A DNA stretch of 64,000 bases from an uncultured Alphaproteobacteria bacterium (lineage in GTDB: Bacteria; Pseudomonadota; Alphaproteobacteria; HIMB59; GCA-002718135), in assembly GCA_902577945.1 (NCBI GenBank), contig CACHBB010000001.1, forward strand, positions 45,344 through 109,343, written 5' to 3'. Both the position numbers and the translations under genes were made by a program. The number at the start of each line of letters is the position of its first letter. The stretch's first letter is position 1. The notes beneath the pieces are model-generated. The model saw nothing but the letters and a program-made list of their open reading frames with translations. It was not told the DNA's origin and ran no database searches. Shown here one piece after another: positions 27,104-37,176 of this stretch.

Positions 27104-27839
27104 GTTCAAAATTTTAGATAATGGTTTAATAATAGACAAAATCTCTAAAACCTATGGAAATAAAGAAATAATTAGAGACATAAGTATGACAATTAATAGA
27201 GGTCAAATTGTAGGGCTGTTAGGTCCAAACGGTGCTGGAAAAACAACTAGTTTTTATGTAATTGTAGGATTGATTAAAGCTGATAGAGGCTCAATTTTTT
27301 TAGATAAATCTGAAATTTCCAATCAGCCTATCTACGCAAGAGGAAAGTTAGGTATTAGTTACTTGCCTCAAGAAGCTTCTATTTTTAGGGGAATGAATGT
27401 CGAAGATAATTTACTGTCTATAATTGAAATAAATGAAAAAGATAAAAACAAACAAGATATTATTTTACAAAATCTCTTAAATGAATTTGATATAAATCAT
27501 GTAAGAAAATCTAAAGCAATTGTACTATCTGGTGGTGAAAGAAGAAGATTAGAAATTGCAAGAACGTTGGCTTCAAATCCTAAATATTTGTTGCTTGATG
27601 AGCCACTTACAGGTATCGATCCTGTATCTATAGAAGAAATAAAGATTATTATAAGAAAGTTAAAAGATAAAAATATTGGTGTTCTTATTACAGACCACAA
27701 TGTAAGAGAAACATTAAAAATTGTTGATAAGGTTTACATCGTTAATGAAGGAGCAATTTTTTTTGAAGGAAATCCTGAAGATGCAGTTGAAGATGAAAAA
27801 ATCAAAAAATTTTATTTAGGATCTCAATTTAAGCTATAA
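27096..27839 (+). CDS. lptB: LPS export ABC transporter ATPase LptB
   Basis: 247 residues, a complete ABC ATPase: Walker A GPNGAGKTT (43-51), signature LSGGERRRLEIARTLA, Walker B YLLLDEPLTGID and the H-loop ITDHNVRE. The LSGGERRR and NVRETL signatures are characteristic of LptB. It powers LPS extraction by LptFG. In most alphaproteobacteria rpoN, hpf and ptsN follow; here aroA starts immediately after the stop (TAAATG). Confidence 0.96.
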   Translation: MSKFKILDNGLIIDKISKTYGNKEIIRDISMTINRGQIVGLLGPNGAGKTTSFYVIVGLIKADRGSIFLDKSEISNQPIYARGKLGISYLPQEASIFRGMNVEDNLLSIIEINEKDKNKQDIILQNLLNEFDINHVRKSKAIVLSGGERRRLEIARTLASNPKYLLLDEPLTGIDPVSIEEIKIIIRKLKDKNIGVLITDHNVRETLKIVDKVYIVNEGAIFFEGNPEDAVEDEKIKKFYLGSQFKL

Positions 27840-29138
27840 ATGAAAAGTTTAAAAATTAACACAGGTATTAATGGTAATCCTATTATCCCGGGAGACAAAT
27901 CAATTTCACATCGATCCGTTATAATACCATCTATTTCAAATGGAGTAACAGAGGTTACAAATATATTAAAATCAGAAGATGTAATTCATACAATTAATGC
28001 ATTCAAATCGATGGGTGTAAAAATTGAAGATAGTGGAAATAATATTGTAATTCATGGCAATGGATTAAATTCATTAGCTATGCCAAAAAAAGAATTGTAT
28101 CTTGGTAATTCAGGAACTAGTGCTAGACTTCTAATTGGACTTTTATCTTCCCAGAGTTTTGACTCAAAAATTACAGGTGATAAATCTCTTTCATCTAGAC
28201 CAATGAAAAGAATATCAGATCCATTAAGTAAAATGAATGCATCTATTAAAACAACAAGTGGATGTCTTCCAGTTTTTATTAAAGGTAAAGAATTGGTTAG
28301 TTCTAATATTGATATCAAAATACCATCAGCACAAATTAAATCAGGGATAATCTTTGCTGCCATTAATACTGAAGGTATTACTAAAATAATCGAACACAAT
28401 ATTACTAGAGATCATACTGAAATTATGCTTGAAGCGTTTGATGCAGGTATTTCTGTTAAGAAAGTTGATGAAAAATCTATAATTGAAATTACAGGTAAAA
28501 AAGAATTAGTTTCAAAAGATATAGATGTTCCATCAGACTTATCTAGTTCTGCTTTCTTTATTGTTGCAGCGTTAATACATAAAAATTCTAATATTATACT
28601 TCGTAACATAAATATAAATCCTACGAGAAATGGCTTAATCATAGCGCTTATGAAAATGGGTGCTAAAATTAATTTTTTTAATACTAGAACCAAAAATAAC
28701 GAAGCAGTTTCTGATATAGAAATTGTAGACTCAAACTTAAATGGTTGTGAATTGGGTCCTGAAATTGCAAAATTAATGATTGATGAATATCCTATTTTGT
28801 CTGTAGCTGCATCTTTTGCAAATTCTCCCAGTATTTTTAGAGGCTTATCAGAACTAAGAGTAAAAGAAAGTGATAGATTAGAATTAATTAGATTGAACCT
28901 TACAAATTGCGGTATAGATTGTAAGGTTATAGATGATGATTTGTATATTAATCCTCTTAATAAAAAAAAAGTGGGAAATGTTGATATAGTTACAAATTAT
29001 GATCATAGAATTGCAATGGCGTTTTCCATATTAGGATCAAAGTTATGTGCAGTTAATATAAATGACTCAAACTCAATAAAAACTAGCTTTCCTACTTTTG
29101 TTGATGAATTTAATAAAGTAGGTGGTAAAATAGTTTGA
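27840..29138 (+). CDS. aroA: 3-phosphoshikimate 1-carboxyvinyltransferase (EPSP synthase)
   Basis: 432 residues. The shikimate-3-phosphate binding motif PGDKSISHRSVII is at about 19-31, the LGNSGTSARLLIGLL motif near residue 90, and the C-terminal SELRVKESDRLE motif near 340, all typical of AroA. It condenses PEP with shikimate-3-phosphate on the way to chorismate, feeding the trp genes further down the same strand. The stop overlaps the cmk start. Confidence 0.97.
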   Translation: MKSLKINTGINGNPIIPGDKSISHRSVIIPSISNGVTEVTNILKSEDVIHTINAFKSMGVKIEDSGNNIVIHGNGLNSLAMPKKELYLGNSGTSARLLIGLLSSQSFDSKITGDKSLSSRPMKRISDPLSKMNASIKTTSGCLPVFIKGKELVSSNIDIKIPSAQIKSGIIFAAINTEGITKIIEHNITRDHTEIMLEAFDAGISVKKVDEKSIIEITGKKELVSKDIDVPSDLSSSAFFIVAALIHKNSNIILRNININPTRNGLIIALMKMGAKINFFNTRTKNNEAVSDIEIVDSNLNGCELGPEIAKLMIDEYPILSVAASFANSPSIFRGLSELRVKESDRLELIRLNLTNCGIDCKVIDDDLYINPLNKKKVGNVDIVTNYDHRIAMAFSILGSKLCAVNINDSNSIKTSFPTFVDEFNKVGGKIV

Positions 29139-29770
29139 AAAAGACAATAATTACGATTGATGGTCCCGCAGCCTCAGGCAAGGAACACATAGCTAGATAC
29201 ATAAGTAAAAAATATAGTTTAAAGCATTTAGACTCAGGTATTTTATATAGGAAAATAGCACATTTATTACTCGAAAAAAAAATTAAGCTAGGCAATTTAA
29301 ATGCTTTTAAAAGACTTATTAATAATTCACCTGTTATTACTTACAGAAAAAGTAAGTATCTAAGGTCTGAAAAAATTAGTAAAATGGCCTCAAAAATTGC
29401 AATATTTAAATTTGTAAGAGATTATGTAAATAAAACTCAAAGAGATTTTGTAAAAAATAATAAAATACATAAAGGGTTTGTAATTGATGGCAGAGACATA
29501 GGTTCTGTTGTTTTCAAAAATGCGGATTTAAAACTATATATAGAGGTAAATGAACAAAATAGAGCACAAAGAAGATATAAACAGTTGATTGATAGTGGTG
29601 AAAAGTCTATATACCAAAAAATTTTAAGGGAAATAAAATTGAGAGATAAAAAAGACAAAACTAGAAAAATTTCACCTTTAGTGATTCCCAAAGGTGCTAT
29701 TGTTATAGACAACAATGGATCATTTAAAAATACAGTGAATCAAATAAGATTTTTTTTGGATAAATTATAG
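29135..29770 (+). CDS. cmk: cytidylate kinase
   Basis: 211 residues. Conserved features are LDSGILYRKIA (substrate loop), VIDGRDIGSVVFKNADLKLY and the RDKKDKTRKISPLVIPKGA lid/CMP segment. It phosphorylates CMP/dCMP with ATP. The P-loop is unusual: GPAASGKEHIA, where the family nearly always has GKGT. Start is TTG overlapping the aroA stop (TTGA), with no better codon nearby. Position between aroA and rpsA is conserved across proteobacteria, supporting the call. Confidence 0.92.
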   Translation: MKKTIITIDGPAASGKEHIARYISKKYSLKHLDSGILYRKIAHLLLEKKIKLGNLNAFKRLINNSPVITYRKSKYLRSEKISKMASKIAIFKFVRDYVNKTQRDFVKNNKIHKGFVIDGRDIGSVVFKNADLKLYIEVNEQNRAQRRYKQLIDSGEKSIYQKILREIKLRDKKDKTRKISPLVIPKGAIVIDNNGSFKNTVNQIRFFLDKL

Positions 29771-29772
29771 AC

Positions 29773-31473
29773 ATGAATCAAGAATATAACCAAAAAATTT
29801 CCAATTCTGAATATGACAACTTACTCTCAACATCTTTCAAAAATACCAACATAAAAGAAAAAACTATAGTTAAAGGGAAAATTGTTTCTATTGAAAACGA
29901 TATAGTCACAATTGATGTAGGACTTAAAAGCGAAGGTAGAATTCCTCTAAGCGAATTTTCTAGGCCCGGTCATAAGCCAGAATTAAATATTGGAGATGAA
30001 GTTGATGTTTTTATAGAGGATGTAGATAACTCTTTTGGTGAAACATCTCTTTCTAGAGAAAAAGCTGTTAAACAAAAAGCTTGGCATGATTTGCAAGAAA
30101 GTTTTGATAACAATAAAATGGTGACTGGAACTCCATATAATAGAGTAAAAGGTGGAATGAGCGTTGATCTCAATGGAGTTACTGCTTTTTTACCTGGAAG
30201 CCAAATAGATACAAGACAAGTTTTAAAAGACACCAAGGAACTTTTAAATAAACCCTTGGAACTCCTAATTTTAAAAATGGATAAATATAGAGGAAACATT
30301 GTTGTATCTAGAAAAGCTATAACTGAAAACGAATTAAAAGAACAAAGAAAAGAGCTTTTAAACTCAATTGAAGAGGGTTCTGTCATTGAAGGTAAGGTTA
30401 AGAACCTAACTGATTATGGTGCATTCATAGATTTAGGTGGACTTGACGGTTTAGTGCACGTTACTGACATATCTTGGACTAAAATTAATAGTCCTGAAGA
30501 TGTTTTAGAACTTAATCAAAAAATTAAAGTAAAAGTTTTAAAATTTGATGAAGAACTTTCAAGATTAAGTTTGGGTATAAAACAGTTATCTGAAAACCCT
30601 TGGACCTCTGTTAATGAAAACATTAAAGAAGGAGATATAATTACATCTAAGATTATTTCTGTAAATGACAGTAATGTTAATATTATTATAAAAGATATGT
30701 ATGACGGACAAATATCTTTAAGTGAACTGACTTGGTTAAAAAAACCTCCTCATCCTAACAAAATTGTAAATATAAATGAGAATGTTGAAGTTAAAGTTCT
30801 TGATATAGATGAAGATAAAAAAAGGATCAATTGTAGTTTAAAGCAAATGCGAGATAATCCATGGAATAAACTTAAGGAAAACTATAATATTAATGACTCC
30901 TTTGAAACCGAAGTTGTAAATATTGTGGATTTTGGCATTTTTGTTAAAGTACAAGATGAAATAGATGGTATGGTTCATGTATCTGACCTAAGCTGGGATG
31001 AAAATGAATGTGCCAACATACTTAAAGATTTTAAAAAGGGAGATAAAGTTAAGGTTAAAATTCTTGATATAAATGTTGAAAAAGAAAGGATTAGCTTAGG
31101 CATTAAACACTTAGAAGACGATCCTGTTCAAGAATTTTTAAAATTAAAGCCTCTTAAATCAAAAATCACAGGCAAAATTGCTGAAGTAAATGAAAAAGGT
31201 ATAAAAGTAGAACTGGATGCTGATAAAAATATATTTGGTTTTATTAAGAAAATGAACCTTTCAAGAGATAAAAATGAACAAAAAACAGAGAGATTTGCAG
31301 TAGGAGAAAATGTAGATTCGATCGTAACCTCAATAGACTCTAAAACAAGAATGTTAAATCTTTCTATAAAAGAAATTGAAATTCAAGATGAAAAAGAAGT
31401 ATTATCAAAATATGGTTCAAGCGACTCAGGTGCTTCTTTAGGAGATATATTAGGTTCAGTTCTAAAAAAATAG
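29773..31473 (+). CDS. rpsA: 30S ribosomal protein S1
   Basis: 566 residues with six S1 OB-fold repeats at roughly 30-97, 114-180, 198-266, 283-352, 369-439 and 455-525; repeats 3 and 5 carry the clear RNA-binding pattern (GKVKNLTDYGAFIDLGGLDG; FGIFVKVQDEIDGMVHVSDL). S1 docks mRNA on the 30S subunit, important where Shine-Dalgarno sequences are weak, as for several genes here. It lies two bases after cmk and five before ihfB, the standard arrangement. Confidence 0.98.
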   Translation: MNQEYNQKISNSEYDNLLSTSFKNTNIKEKTIVKGKIVSIENDIVTIDVGLKSEGRIPLSEFSRPGHKPELNIGDEVDVFIEDVDNSFGETSLSREKAVKQKAWHDLQESFDNNKMVTGTPYNRVKGGMSVDLNGVTAFLPGSQIDTRQVLKDTKELLNKPLELLILKMDKYRGNIVVSRKAITENELKEQRKELLNSIEEGSVIEGKVKNLTDYGAFIDLGGLDGLVHVTDISWTKINSPEDVLELNQKIKVKVLKFDEELSRLSLGIKQLSENPWTSVNENIKEGDIITSKIISVNDSNVNIIIKDMYDGQISLSELTWLKKPPHPNKIVNINENVEVKVLDIDEDKKRINCSLKQMRDNPWNKLKENYNINDSFETEVVNIVDFGIFVKVQDEIDGMVHVSDLSWDENECANILKDFKKGDKVKVKILDINVEKERISLGIKHLEDDPVQEFLKLKPLKSKITGKIAEVNEKGIKVELDADKNIFGFIKKMNLSRDKNEQKTERFAVGENVDSIVTSIDSKTRMLNLSIKEIEIQDEKEVLSKYGSSDSGASLGDILGSVLKK

Positions 31474-31478
31474 AGCTA

Positions 31479-31775
31479 ATGTTAAAATCACAAATTCTAG
31501 AAAAACTTCATAAAAAACATAATAACCTTAGTAGCGAAGATATTGAAAATCTTTTTGAAAATTTTATAAAAATTTTAGTAAATAATTTAAAAATTGGTAA
31601 AAACATAGAACTAAGAGGTTTTGGCACAATTAGTAAAAAAATAAATAAAGAGAAAATTGTTAGAAATCCAAAAACTAATGAAAGAATATTTAAAAAGAAT
31701 TCATTTAAGCTGCATTATAAAATAGGAAAAACTTTACATAAAAAAATAAATGAAAATTTAAATAATGAGGCATAA
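31479..31775 (+). CDS. ihfB: integration host factor beta subunit / HU-family protein
   Basis: 98 residues, a complete HU/IHF fold: N-terminal helices, ELRGFGTISKKINKE and the beta-ribbon arm with RNPKTNERIF, where the Pro that intercalates DNA is present. Position right after rpsA identifies it as the IHF-beta gene. It bends DNA for promoters and replication. Its C terminus overlaps pyrF by 11 bases. The C-terminal region is more lysine- and asparagine-rich than usual, in keeping with the AT-rich genome. Confidence 0.92.
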   Translation: MLKSQILEKLHKKHNNLSSEDIENLFENFIKILVNNLKIGKNIELRGFGTISKKINKEKIVRNPKTNERIFKKNSFKLHYKIGKTLHKKINENLNNEA

Positions 31776-32448
31776 TAAAGTTATTGTAGCACTTGATAGT
31801 AGCAATCTTGTAAAAACTCTAGAATTAGTAAAAAAATTAAAAAAAGAAGTTTATGCTTTTAAAATTGGTTATGAGTTTTTTTTAAATTTTGGAATTAAGG
31901 GTTACAATGATGTAAAAAAAATTTGTCCAAATATTTTTCTTGATTTAAAACTTCATGATATACCAAACACTGTTAATAAGGGTATGCGAGCAATTAAAAA
32001 CCTCTCTCCTCTTCTAACAACAATTCACATATCTGGGGGCGGCGAAATGATGAAGGCTAGTATTTTAAAAAATAGTAAAACAAAAGTTCTTGGAGTTTCA
32101 GTATTAACAAGTTTAGATAATAAAGAAGCTAAAAAATATTATAATGAGAATAGTATTGAAATTATTGTAAAGAAATTTGTAAAAGAAGCTAAAAAATATA
32201 ACCTTGATGGTGTTGTTTGCAGTCCTCAAGAAATAAAACATATCAGAAAACTAGTTGGAAAAAAGTTTCTAATAGTTACACCAGGTATTAGAATAAAAAT
32301 AAATAGAAATAGTGATGATCAAAAAAGAGTTTTATCACCAAATGATGCTATCAATTTAGGTGCTAATTATTTAGTAATTGGAAGACCCATTACTAAATCT
32401 AAGAATCCACTGAAGGAAATAGATATTATTAATAAAAGCCTAATTTGA
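31765..32448 (+). CDS. pyrF: orotidine-5'-phosphate decarboxylase
   Basis: 227 residues, TIM barrel. Catalytic array FLDLKLHDIPNTV (Asp-Lys-Asp) and the phosphate-binding VTPGIRI and LVIGRPIT motifs are intact. It decarboxylates OMP to UMP, the last step of pyrimidine synthesis. ATG start overlaps the end of ihfB; trpF follows after one base. The ihfB-pyrF-trpF order is conserved in alphaproteobacteria. Confidence 0.97.
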   Translation: MRHNKVIVALDSSNLVKTLELVKKLKKEVYAFKIGYEFFLNFGIKGYNDVKKICPNIFLDLKLHDIPNTVNKGMRAIKNLSPLLTTIHISGGGEMMKASILKNSKTKVLGVSVLTSLDNKEAKKYYNENSIEIIVKKFVKEAKKYNLDGVVCSPQEIKHIRKLVGKKFLIVTPGIRIKINRNSDDQKRVLSPNDAINLGANYLVIGRPITKSKNPLKEIDIINKSLI

Positions 32449-32449
32449 T

Positions 32450-33079
32450 ATGGATATTAAAATATGTGGAATTAAAAATGAAGAAACACTCTTATGTTGT
32501 GAAGAGAACAAAGTAAACTATTTTGGAATGATATTTTATTCTAAGAGCCCAAGAAATATCAGTATTGAACAAGCAAAAAAATTACAGGAAATTTCTAGTC
32601 GCCTCAATATTGAAGGTGTGGGAGTTTTTGTAGATAAAGATATAAATACTTTAAGAGATTTTATAATAGAACTTAAATTAAAGTATGTTCAACTACATGG
32701 TAAAGAAAATAATTCCTATATAAAACAATTAAAAAATTTAGGCACTAAGATTATTAAAAAAATTTCTATAAATAACATTAAGGATTTAAGTAAATTAGAT
32801 TATTATTCTGAAACTGATTTTTTTTTATTTGATTATAAACCTAATAAAAAAGAATTACCTGGTGGTAATGCAAAAAGTTTTGATTGGGATATAGTAAAAA
32901 ATTTAGAAATTAATAAGCCATGGTTTCTCTCTGGTGGAGTTAATATAAACAATATTCAATTAATTAAATCACAAATTAAACCATTTGGAGTTGATTTATC
33001 ATCAGGAGTAGAAAAAGAACTTGGCATTAAGGATAATCACATTATAAATAAATTTATGAGTGAGTTTAGTAATGCTTAA
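32450..33079 (+). CDS. trpF: phosphoribosylanthranilate isomerase
   Basis: 209 residues. Begins with the family start [13 protein letters not shown] containing the catalytic Cys, has YVQLHGKEN in the middle and ends with [10 protein letters not shown] and [16 protein letters not shown]. It performs the Amadori rearrangement of N-(5-phosphoribosyl)anthranilate in tryptophan synthesis. It is followed by trpB and trpA, but trpE/D/C are not in the window, as usual for alphaproteobacteria where trp genes are split. Confidence 0.97.
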   Translation: MDIKICGIKNEETLLCCEENKVNYFGMIFYSKSPRNISIEQAKKLQEISSRLNIEGVGVFVDKDINTLRDFIIELKLKYVQLHGKENNSYIKQLKNLGTKIIKKISINNIKDLSKLDYYSETDFFLFDYKPNKKELPGGNAKSFDWDIVKNLEINKPWFLSGGVNINNIQLIKSQIKPFGVDLSSGVEKELGIKDNHIINKFMSEFSNA

Positions 33080-34280
33080 AAATACATATAAAAACTATCC
33101 TAATGATAAGGGTTATTTTGGACAATTTGGTGGAAGATACGTTTCTGAAACATTAATGCCATTAATACTTGAAGTTGAAAAAGAATACGAAAAAATAAAG
33201 AATGACAAAAGTTTTATTGATGAATTTAATTATTATTTAGAAACATATGTTGGAAGACCTAGTCCGCTTTTTTTTGCCAAAAGAATTTCAGATGATTTAG
33301 GAGGGCCGAGAATTTATTTCAAAAGAGATGAATTAAATCATACAGGCGCTCATAAAATTAACAATTGTATGGGGCAAATTTTGCTGGCGAAAAGAATGGG
33401 GAAAAAAAGAATAATTGCTGAAACAGGAGCAGGACAACATGGTGTTGCAACTGCAACAGTTTGCGCTCTTTTTGGTTTACCATGCATTGTTTATATGGGT
33501 GAAAAAGATATTGAAAGACAGTCTCCTAATGTTTTTAGAATGAAACTTCTTGGTGCTGAAATAAGAAGTGTTTCAACTGGTTCAAAATCATTAAAAGATG
33601 CAATGAATGAAGCTCTAAGAGATTGGGTAACAAATGTAGATGATACATTTTATATCATTGGAACAGCTGCCGGTCCTCATCCGTATCCTGCAATGGTAAG
33701 GGATTTTCAGTCAGTAATAGGCAGAGAGGTAAGAGAGCAACTTAAAAAACTAGAGGGTAAGTCTCCAGATCTACTTATGGCTTGTATAGGAGGAGGTTCA
33801 AATGCATTAGGACTATTCTATGAATTCCTTGATGACAGTGATGTAGAGATGATTGCAGTTGAAGCAGCAGGTCATGGCATAAAAACTGATAAGCATGCCG
33901 CAAGCCTTACGGGTGGAAAACCAGGAGTCTTACATGGAAATAAGACTTATTTATTACAATCTGATTCAGGTCAAATTAAAGAAGCACATTCCATATCAGC
34001 GGGTTTAGATTATCCTGGAATTGGACCTGAACATTCTTTTTTATTTGAAGAAAAAAGAGTTAAATATATGTCTGCTACTGATAAGGAAGCATTAGAAGCA
34101 TTTCAATACTGTTGTAAGCTTGAAGGCATTATTCCAGCACTTGAGCCAGCACATGCATTATCGGTATTAAAAAAAATAGCTAAAAATTATAGCAAGGATA
34201 AAATAATTGTTATGAATATGTGTGGGAGAGGGGATAAAGATATTTTTACTATTGCTGATGAATTAAATATAAAAATATAA
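33060..34280 (+). CDS. trpB: tryptophan synthase beta chain
   Basis: 406 residues if the GTG at 33060 is used; an ATG at 33072, with GAGTGAG about ten bases upstream, gives 402 residues and is equally or more likely. PLP lysine in [13 protein letters not shown], the [14 protein letters not shown] substrate loop and the [10 protein letters not shown] phosphate cup are all present. It condenses indole with serine. Start overlaps trpF, and the stop overlaps the trpA ATG by one base (TAATG), giving stoichiometric alpha-beta production. Confidence 0.97.
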   Translation: MSLVMLKNTYKNYPNDKGYFGQFGGRYVSETLMPLILEVEKEYEKIKNDKSFIDEFNYYLETYVGRPSPLFFAKRISDDLGGPRIYFKRDELNHTGAHKINNCMGQILLAKRMGKKRIIAETGAGQHGVATATVCALFGLPCIVYMGEKDIERQSPNVFRMKLLGAEIRSVSTGSKSLKDAMNEALRDWVTNVDDTFYIIGTAAGPHPYPAMVRDFQSVIGREVREQLKKLEGKSPDLLMACIGGGSNALGLFYEFLDDSDVEMIAVEAAGHGIKTDKHAASLTGGKPGVLHGNKTYLLQSDSGQIKEAHSISAGLDYPGIGPEHSFLFEEKRVKYMSATDKEALEAFQYCCKLEGIIPALEPAHALSVLKKIAKNYSKDKIIVMNMCGRGDKDIFTIADELNIKI

Positions 34281-35074
34281 TGAGTGAAATACTTAAAGCA
34301 GTTCTCAAGCTTAAAAATAAAAAGTTGGTAACTTTTATAACTGGAGGAGATCCAGACTTTAAAACAAGTAACCTAATATTAAATAAAATAATTAAAAATA
34401 AAATTGATATAATTGAAATTGGAATGCCATTTTCTGACCCTATGGCTGATGGTCCGACTATACAGCTATCTAGTAACAGGGCATTAAAAAATGGGATTGA
34501 TTTAAATGATATTTTTAAATTAGCATCCAATGCAAAAAAGCTGAATAGCAAGTTACCTATTATACTAATGGGTTACTACAATGTGATTTTACACTATGGA
34601 ATAAAAAACTTTGTAAAAAATTGCGTTAGTAATGGAGTAGATGGATTGATAATTGTAGATTTACAACCTGAGGAGGATGAAGATTTAATAAATGAATTAA
34701 AAGAAAATAATATTGATTTAATCAGGTTGATTACTCCAACTACTGATAAAGATAGACTCAAATTGATACTTAAGAATGCAAGTGGGTTTCTGTATTATGT
34801 AAGTGTAATGGGTACTACGGGGCAAAAATCAGCAAATATAAGCGAATTAGAGAAATCAGTAAGCTTTATTAAAAAATATACTAATATGCCTGTTATACCG
34901 GGTTTTGGTATAAAGAATGCTCAGGATGTAAATAATATTTGTAAAATTGCCGATGGTGCAGTTGTAGGCTCAAGTATTATAAAAATTATAGAAGAGAATA
35001 TAAATAACAAAGATTTAATGCTAAAAAAAATTGATCATTTTACAAAGAATTTAAAACTAGGTACTAAAATATGA
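34280..35074 (+). CDS. trpA: tryptophan synthase alpha chain
   Basis: 264 residues, TIM barrel. Catalytic Glu in IDIIEIGMPFSDPMADGPTI and Asp in GLIIVDLQPEE, plus the loop-6 region YYVSVMGTTG and PGFGI. It cleaves indole-3-glycerol phosphate to indole, which tunnels to TrpB. The C terminus overlaps accD by 4 bases (ATGA). Confidence 0.97.
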   Translation: MSEILKAVLKLKNKKLVTFITGGDPDFKTSNLILNKIIKNKIDIIEIGMPFSDPMADGPTIQLSSNRALKNGIDLNDIFKLASNAKKLNSKLPIILMGYYNVILHYGIKNFVKNCVSNGVDGLIIVDLQPEEDEDLINELKENNIDLIRLITPTTDKDRLKLILKNASGFLYYVSVMGTTGQKSANISELEKSVSFIKKYTNMPVIPGFGIKNAQDVNNICKIADGAVVGSSIIKIIEENINNKDLMLKKIDHFTKNLKLGTKI

Positions 35075-35913
35075 ATTGGCTAACTAATTTCGTTAAACCA
35101 AAACTAACATCATTAGTAAAAAGACGTGATGTTCCTGAAAAATTATGGAACAATTGTGTATCTTGTGGCAATATGATCCACCATAAAGACCTAAATGATA
35201 ACTTAAGAGTTTGTATGAACTGTGATTATCATTTTAGAATGTCAGCTGAAGACAGAATTAAATTATTTTTTAAAGAAAATGAATATGAGGAAATCGAATT
35301 AGATAGAATATCAGATGACCCTCTAAATTTTTCAGATAAAAAGAAATATAAAGATAGATTAAAAGAATATAGAAAGAAAACAAATAGAGAAGATGCATTT
35401 ATTCTTCTGCAAGGTAAAATAGAAGAAAAAGAACTTATTCTAGGCTTAATGAATTTTGAATTTATGGGTGGCTCCATGGGAAGAGCTGTTGGGGGAGCTA
35501 TAGTTAAAGGTGCTAAAGTATCAGTACAAAAAAACCTACCATTTGTTATTGTCACTTCCTCTGGAGGAGCAAGAATGCAAGAAGGCATAATTAGTCTAAT
35601 GCAGATGCCCAGAACTATAGCTGCAGTAGATATGTTAAATGAAAATAAAGTTCCTTACATAGTGATTTTGACTGAACCTACAACAGGAGGTGTAACAGCA
35701 TCTTTTGCAATGTTAGGAGATATAACAATTGCTGAGAAAGGAGCAACTATAGGTTTTGCTGGAAAAAGAGTTATTCAAGATACTATTAGAGAAGAATTAC
35801 CAATTGACTTCCAGAAAGCAGAATATCTAAAAGAACATGGAATGGTTGATATAGTAGCTCATCGAAAAGAACTGAGGAAAACGTTACATAAAGTGTTACA
35901 ACATATAAGTTAA
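35071..35913 (+). CDS. accD: acetyl-CoA carboxylase carboxyltransferase beta subunit
   Basis: 280 residues. An N-terminal four-Cys zinc ribbon (CVSCG at about 30, CMNCDYH at about 50) and a crotonase-fold carboxyltransferase domain with VTSSGGARMQEG and GGVTASFAMLGDI. With AccA it transfers carboxyl from biotin to acetyl-CoA for fatty acid synthesis. The trpA-accD-folC linkage is conserved in alphaproteobacteria. Confidence 0.97.
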   Translation: MNWLTNFVKPKLTSLVKRRDVPEKLWNNCVSCGNMIHHKDLNDNLRVCMNCDYHFRMSAEDRIKLFFKENEYEEIELDRISDDPLNFSDKKKYKDRLKEYRKKTNREDAFILLQGKIEEKELILGLMNFEFMGGSMGRAVGGAIVKGAKVSVQKNLPFVIVTSSGGARMQEGIISLMQMPRTIAAVDMLNENKVPYIVILTEPTTGGVTASFAMLGDITIAEKGATIGFAGKRVIQDTIREELPIDFQKAEYLKEHGMVDIVAHRKELRKTLHKVLQHIS

Positions 35914-35916
35914 TAA

Positions 35917-37176
35917 GTGAAATCTAAAACAAATAAGTTATTAGATCAGCTATTAAAATTGCACCCTAAATATATTGATTTATCTCTAGATAGATTACAA
36001 ATACTCTTAAAAAAACTTGGAGATCCTCACCTTGATTTACCTAAAACTATACATATTGCTGGAACAAATGGCAAAGGGTCAACTCAAAGTTTCATAAGAA
36101 GTATTCTAATTTCTAATGGTTATTCATGTGATGCTTATATATCTCCACATTTATCAGAATTTAATGAGAGAATTGTTCTAAATAACAAAAATGTAAGTAC
36201 AAAAAAATTAAATGAAACTATTGAATTTGTAAAAAAAATTAATGATGATTATCCTATTACTTTTTTTGAAATAACTACAGCTGTAGCCTTTGTTTTATTT
36301 CAAAGATCAAATTCAGATTTTTTGATACTTGAAACTGGGCTAGGAGGAAGATTAGATGCAACAAATATTATTCCTAGAAAACTATGTAGTATAATTACAC
36401 CAATTAGTTATGATCATGAGGAGTTTCTTGGAAAAACTATATATAAAATAACAAGAGAGAAATTGGGAATTATTAAAAATAATGATTTTGTAATTATAAG
36501 TAAGCAAAGAAACCAAGTTAAAGATTATATTAAAAAAAAATTATCAAAAATAAAAAATATTTACTATTATGGAACTCATTTTAAAATTAATAATCTTGAA
36601 AACAAATTTAAATTTAGTTTTAATAAAACTACAACAAGATTTATTGATCAACCAAAGTTACATGGTATACACCAAGTAGAAAATGCATCCATTGCTTTAG
36701 CTTTTTCAGAAATTATGAACAAAAAAAAATATAGAATAAGTTTTAATAAGATTAATAAAGCAATAAAAGAAACAAGATGGCCAGGAAGATTAGAAATGCT
36801 AAACTATCATAATAAAAAAATAATATTGGATGGATCTCATAATACTGATGGTGCAGTAAAATTAAAAGATTTTTTAGAACAAAAAAAAATTAAACCTGTA
36901 GTCGTATTTGGAATGCTTAATAATAAAAAAATAAATGTTTTTTTAAATACTATTAAAAACCAAATCAGAAATATTATAGCTATAGAAATTCCAAATGAAA
37001 AGAACACATTTAAATTAAATGAAATTGGCAAAAGTTGTAAATTGCTATCTATTGATTACTTAAAAATAAATAATGTTAATGAGTTAGTTAGATTTATAGA
37101 AAAATCTGAGGAAAGATTTTTTTTAATTACAGGCTCCTTGTATTTAGTTGGAAAAGTAAGAAATAGATTTTTATAA
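35917..37176 (+). CDS. folC: folylpolyglutamate synthase / dihydrofolate synthase
   Basis: 419 residues, Mur-ligase superfamily. P-loop AGTNGKGSTQSFI near residue 49, omega loop SPHLSEFNERI, ATP-binding ETGLGGRLDATNII and the C-terminal ligase domain with ILDGSHNTDGA. It adds glutamate to dihydropteroate and folates. Start is GTG three bases after the accD stop; no ATG fits the conserved N terminus. It is the last gene of the plus-strand run and overlaps trxA tail to tail by 6 bases. Confidence 0.95.
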   Translation: MKSKTNKLLDQLLKLHPKYIDLSLDRLQILLKKLGDPHLDLPKTIHIAGTNGKGSTQSFIRSILISNGYSCDAYISPHLSEFNERIVLNNKNVSTKKLNETIEFVKKINDDYPITFFEITTAVAFVLFQRSNSDFLILETGLGGRLDATNIIPRKLCSIITPISYDHEEFLGKTIYKITREKLGIIKNNDFVIISKQRNQVKDYIKKKLSKIKNIYYYGTHFKINNLENKFKFSFNKTTTRFIDQPKLHGIHQVENASIALAFSEIMNKKKYRISFNKINKAIKETRWPGRLEMLNYHNKKIILDGSHNTDGAVKLKDFLEQKKIKPVVVFGMLNNKKINVFLNTIKNQIRNIIAIEIPNEKNTFKLNEIGKSCKLLSIDYLKINNVNELVRFIEKSEERFFLITGSLYLVGKVRNRFL

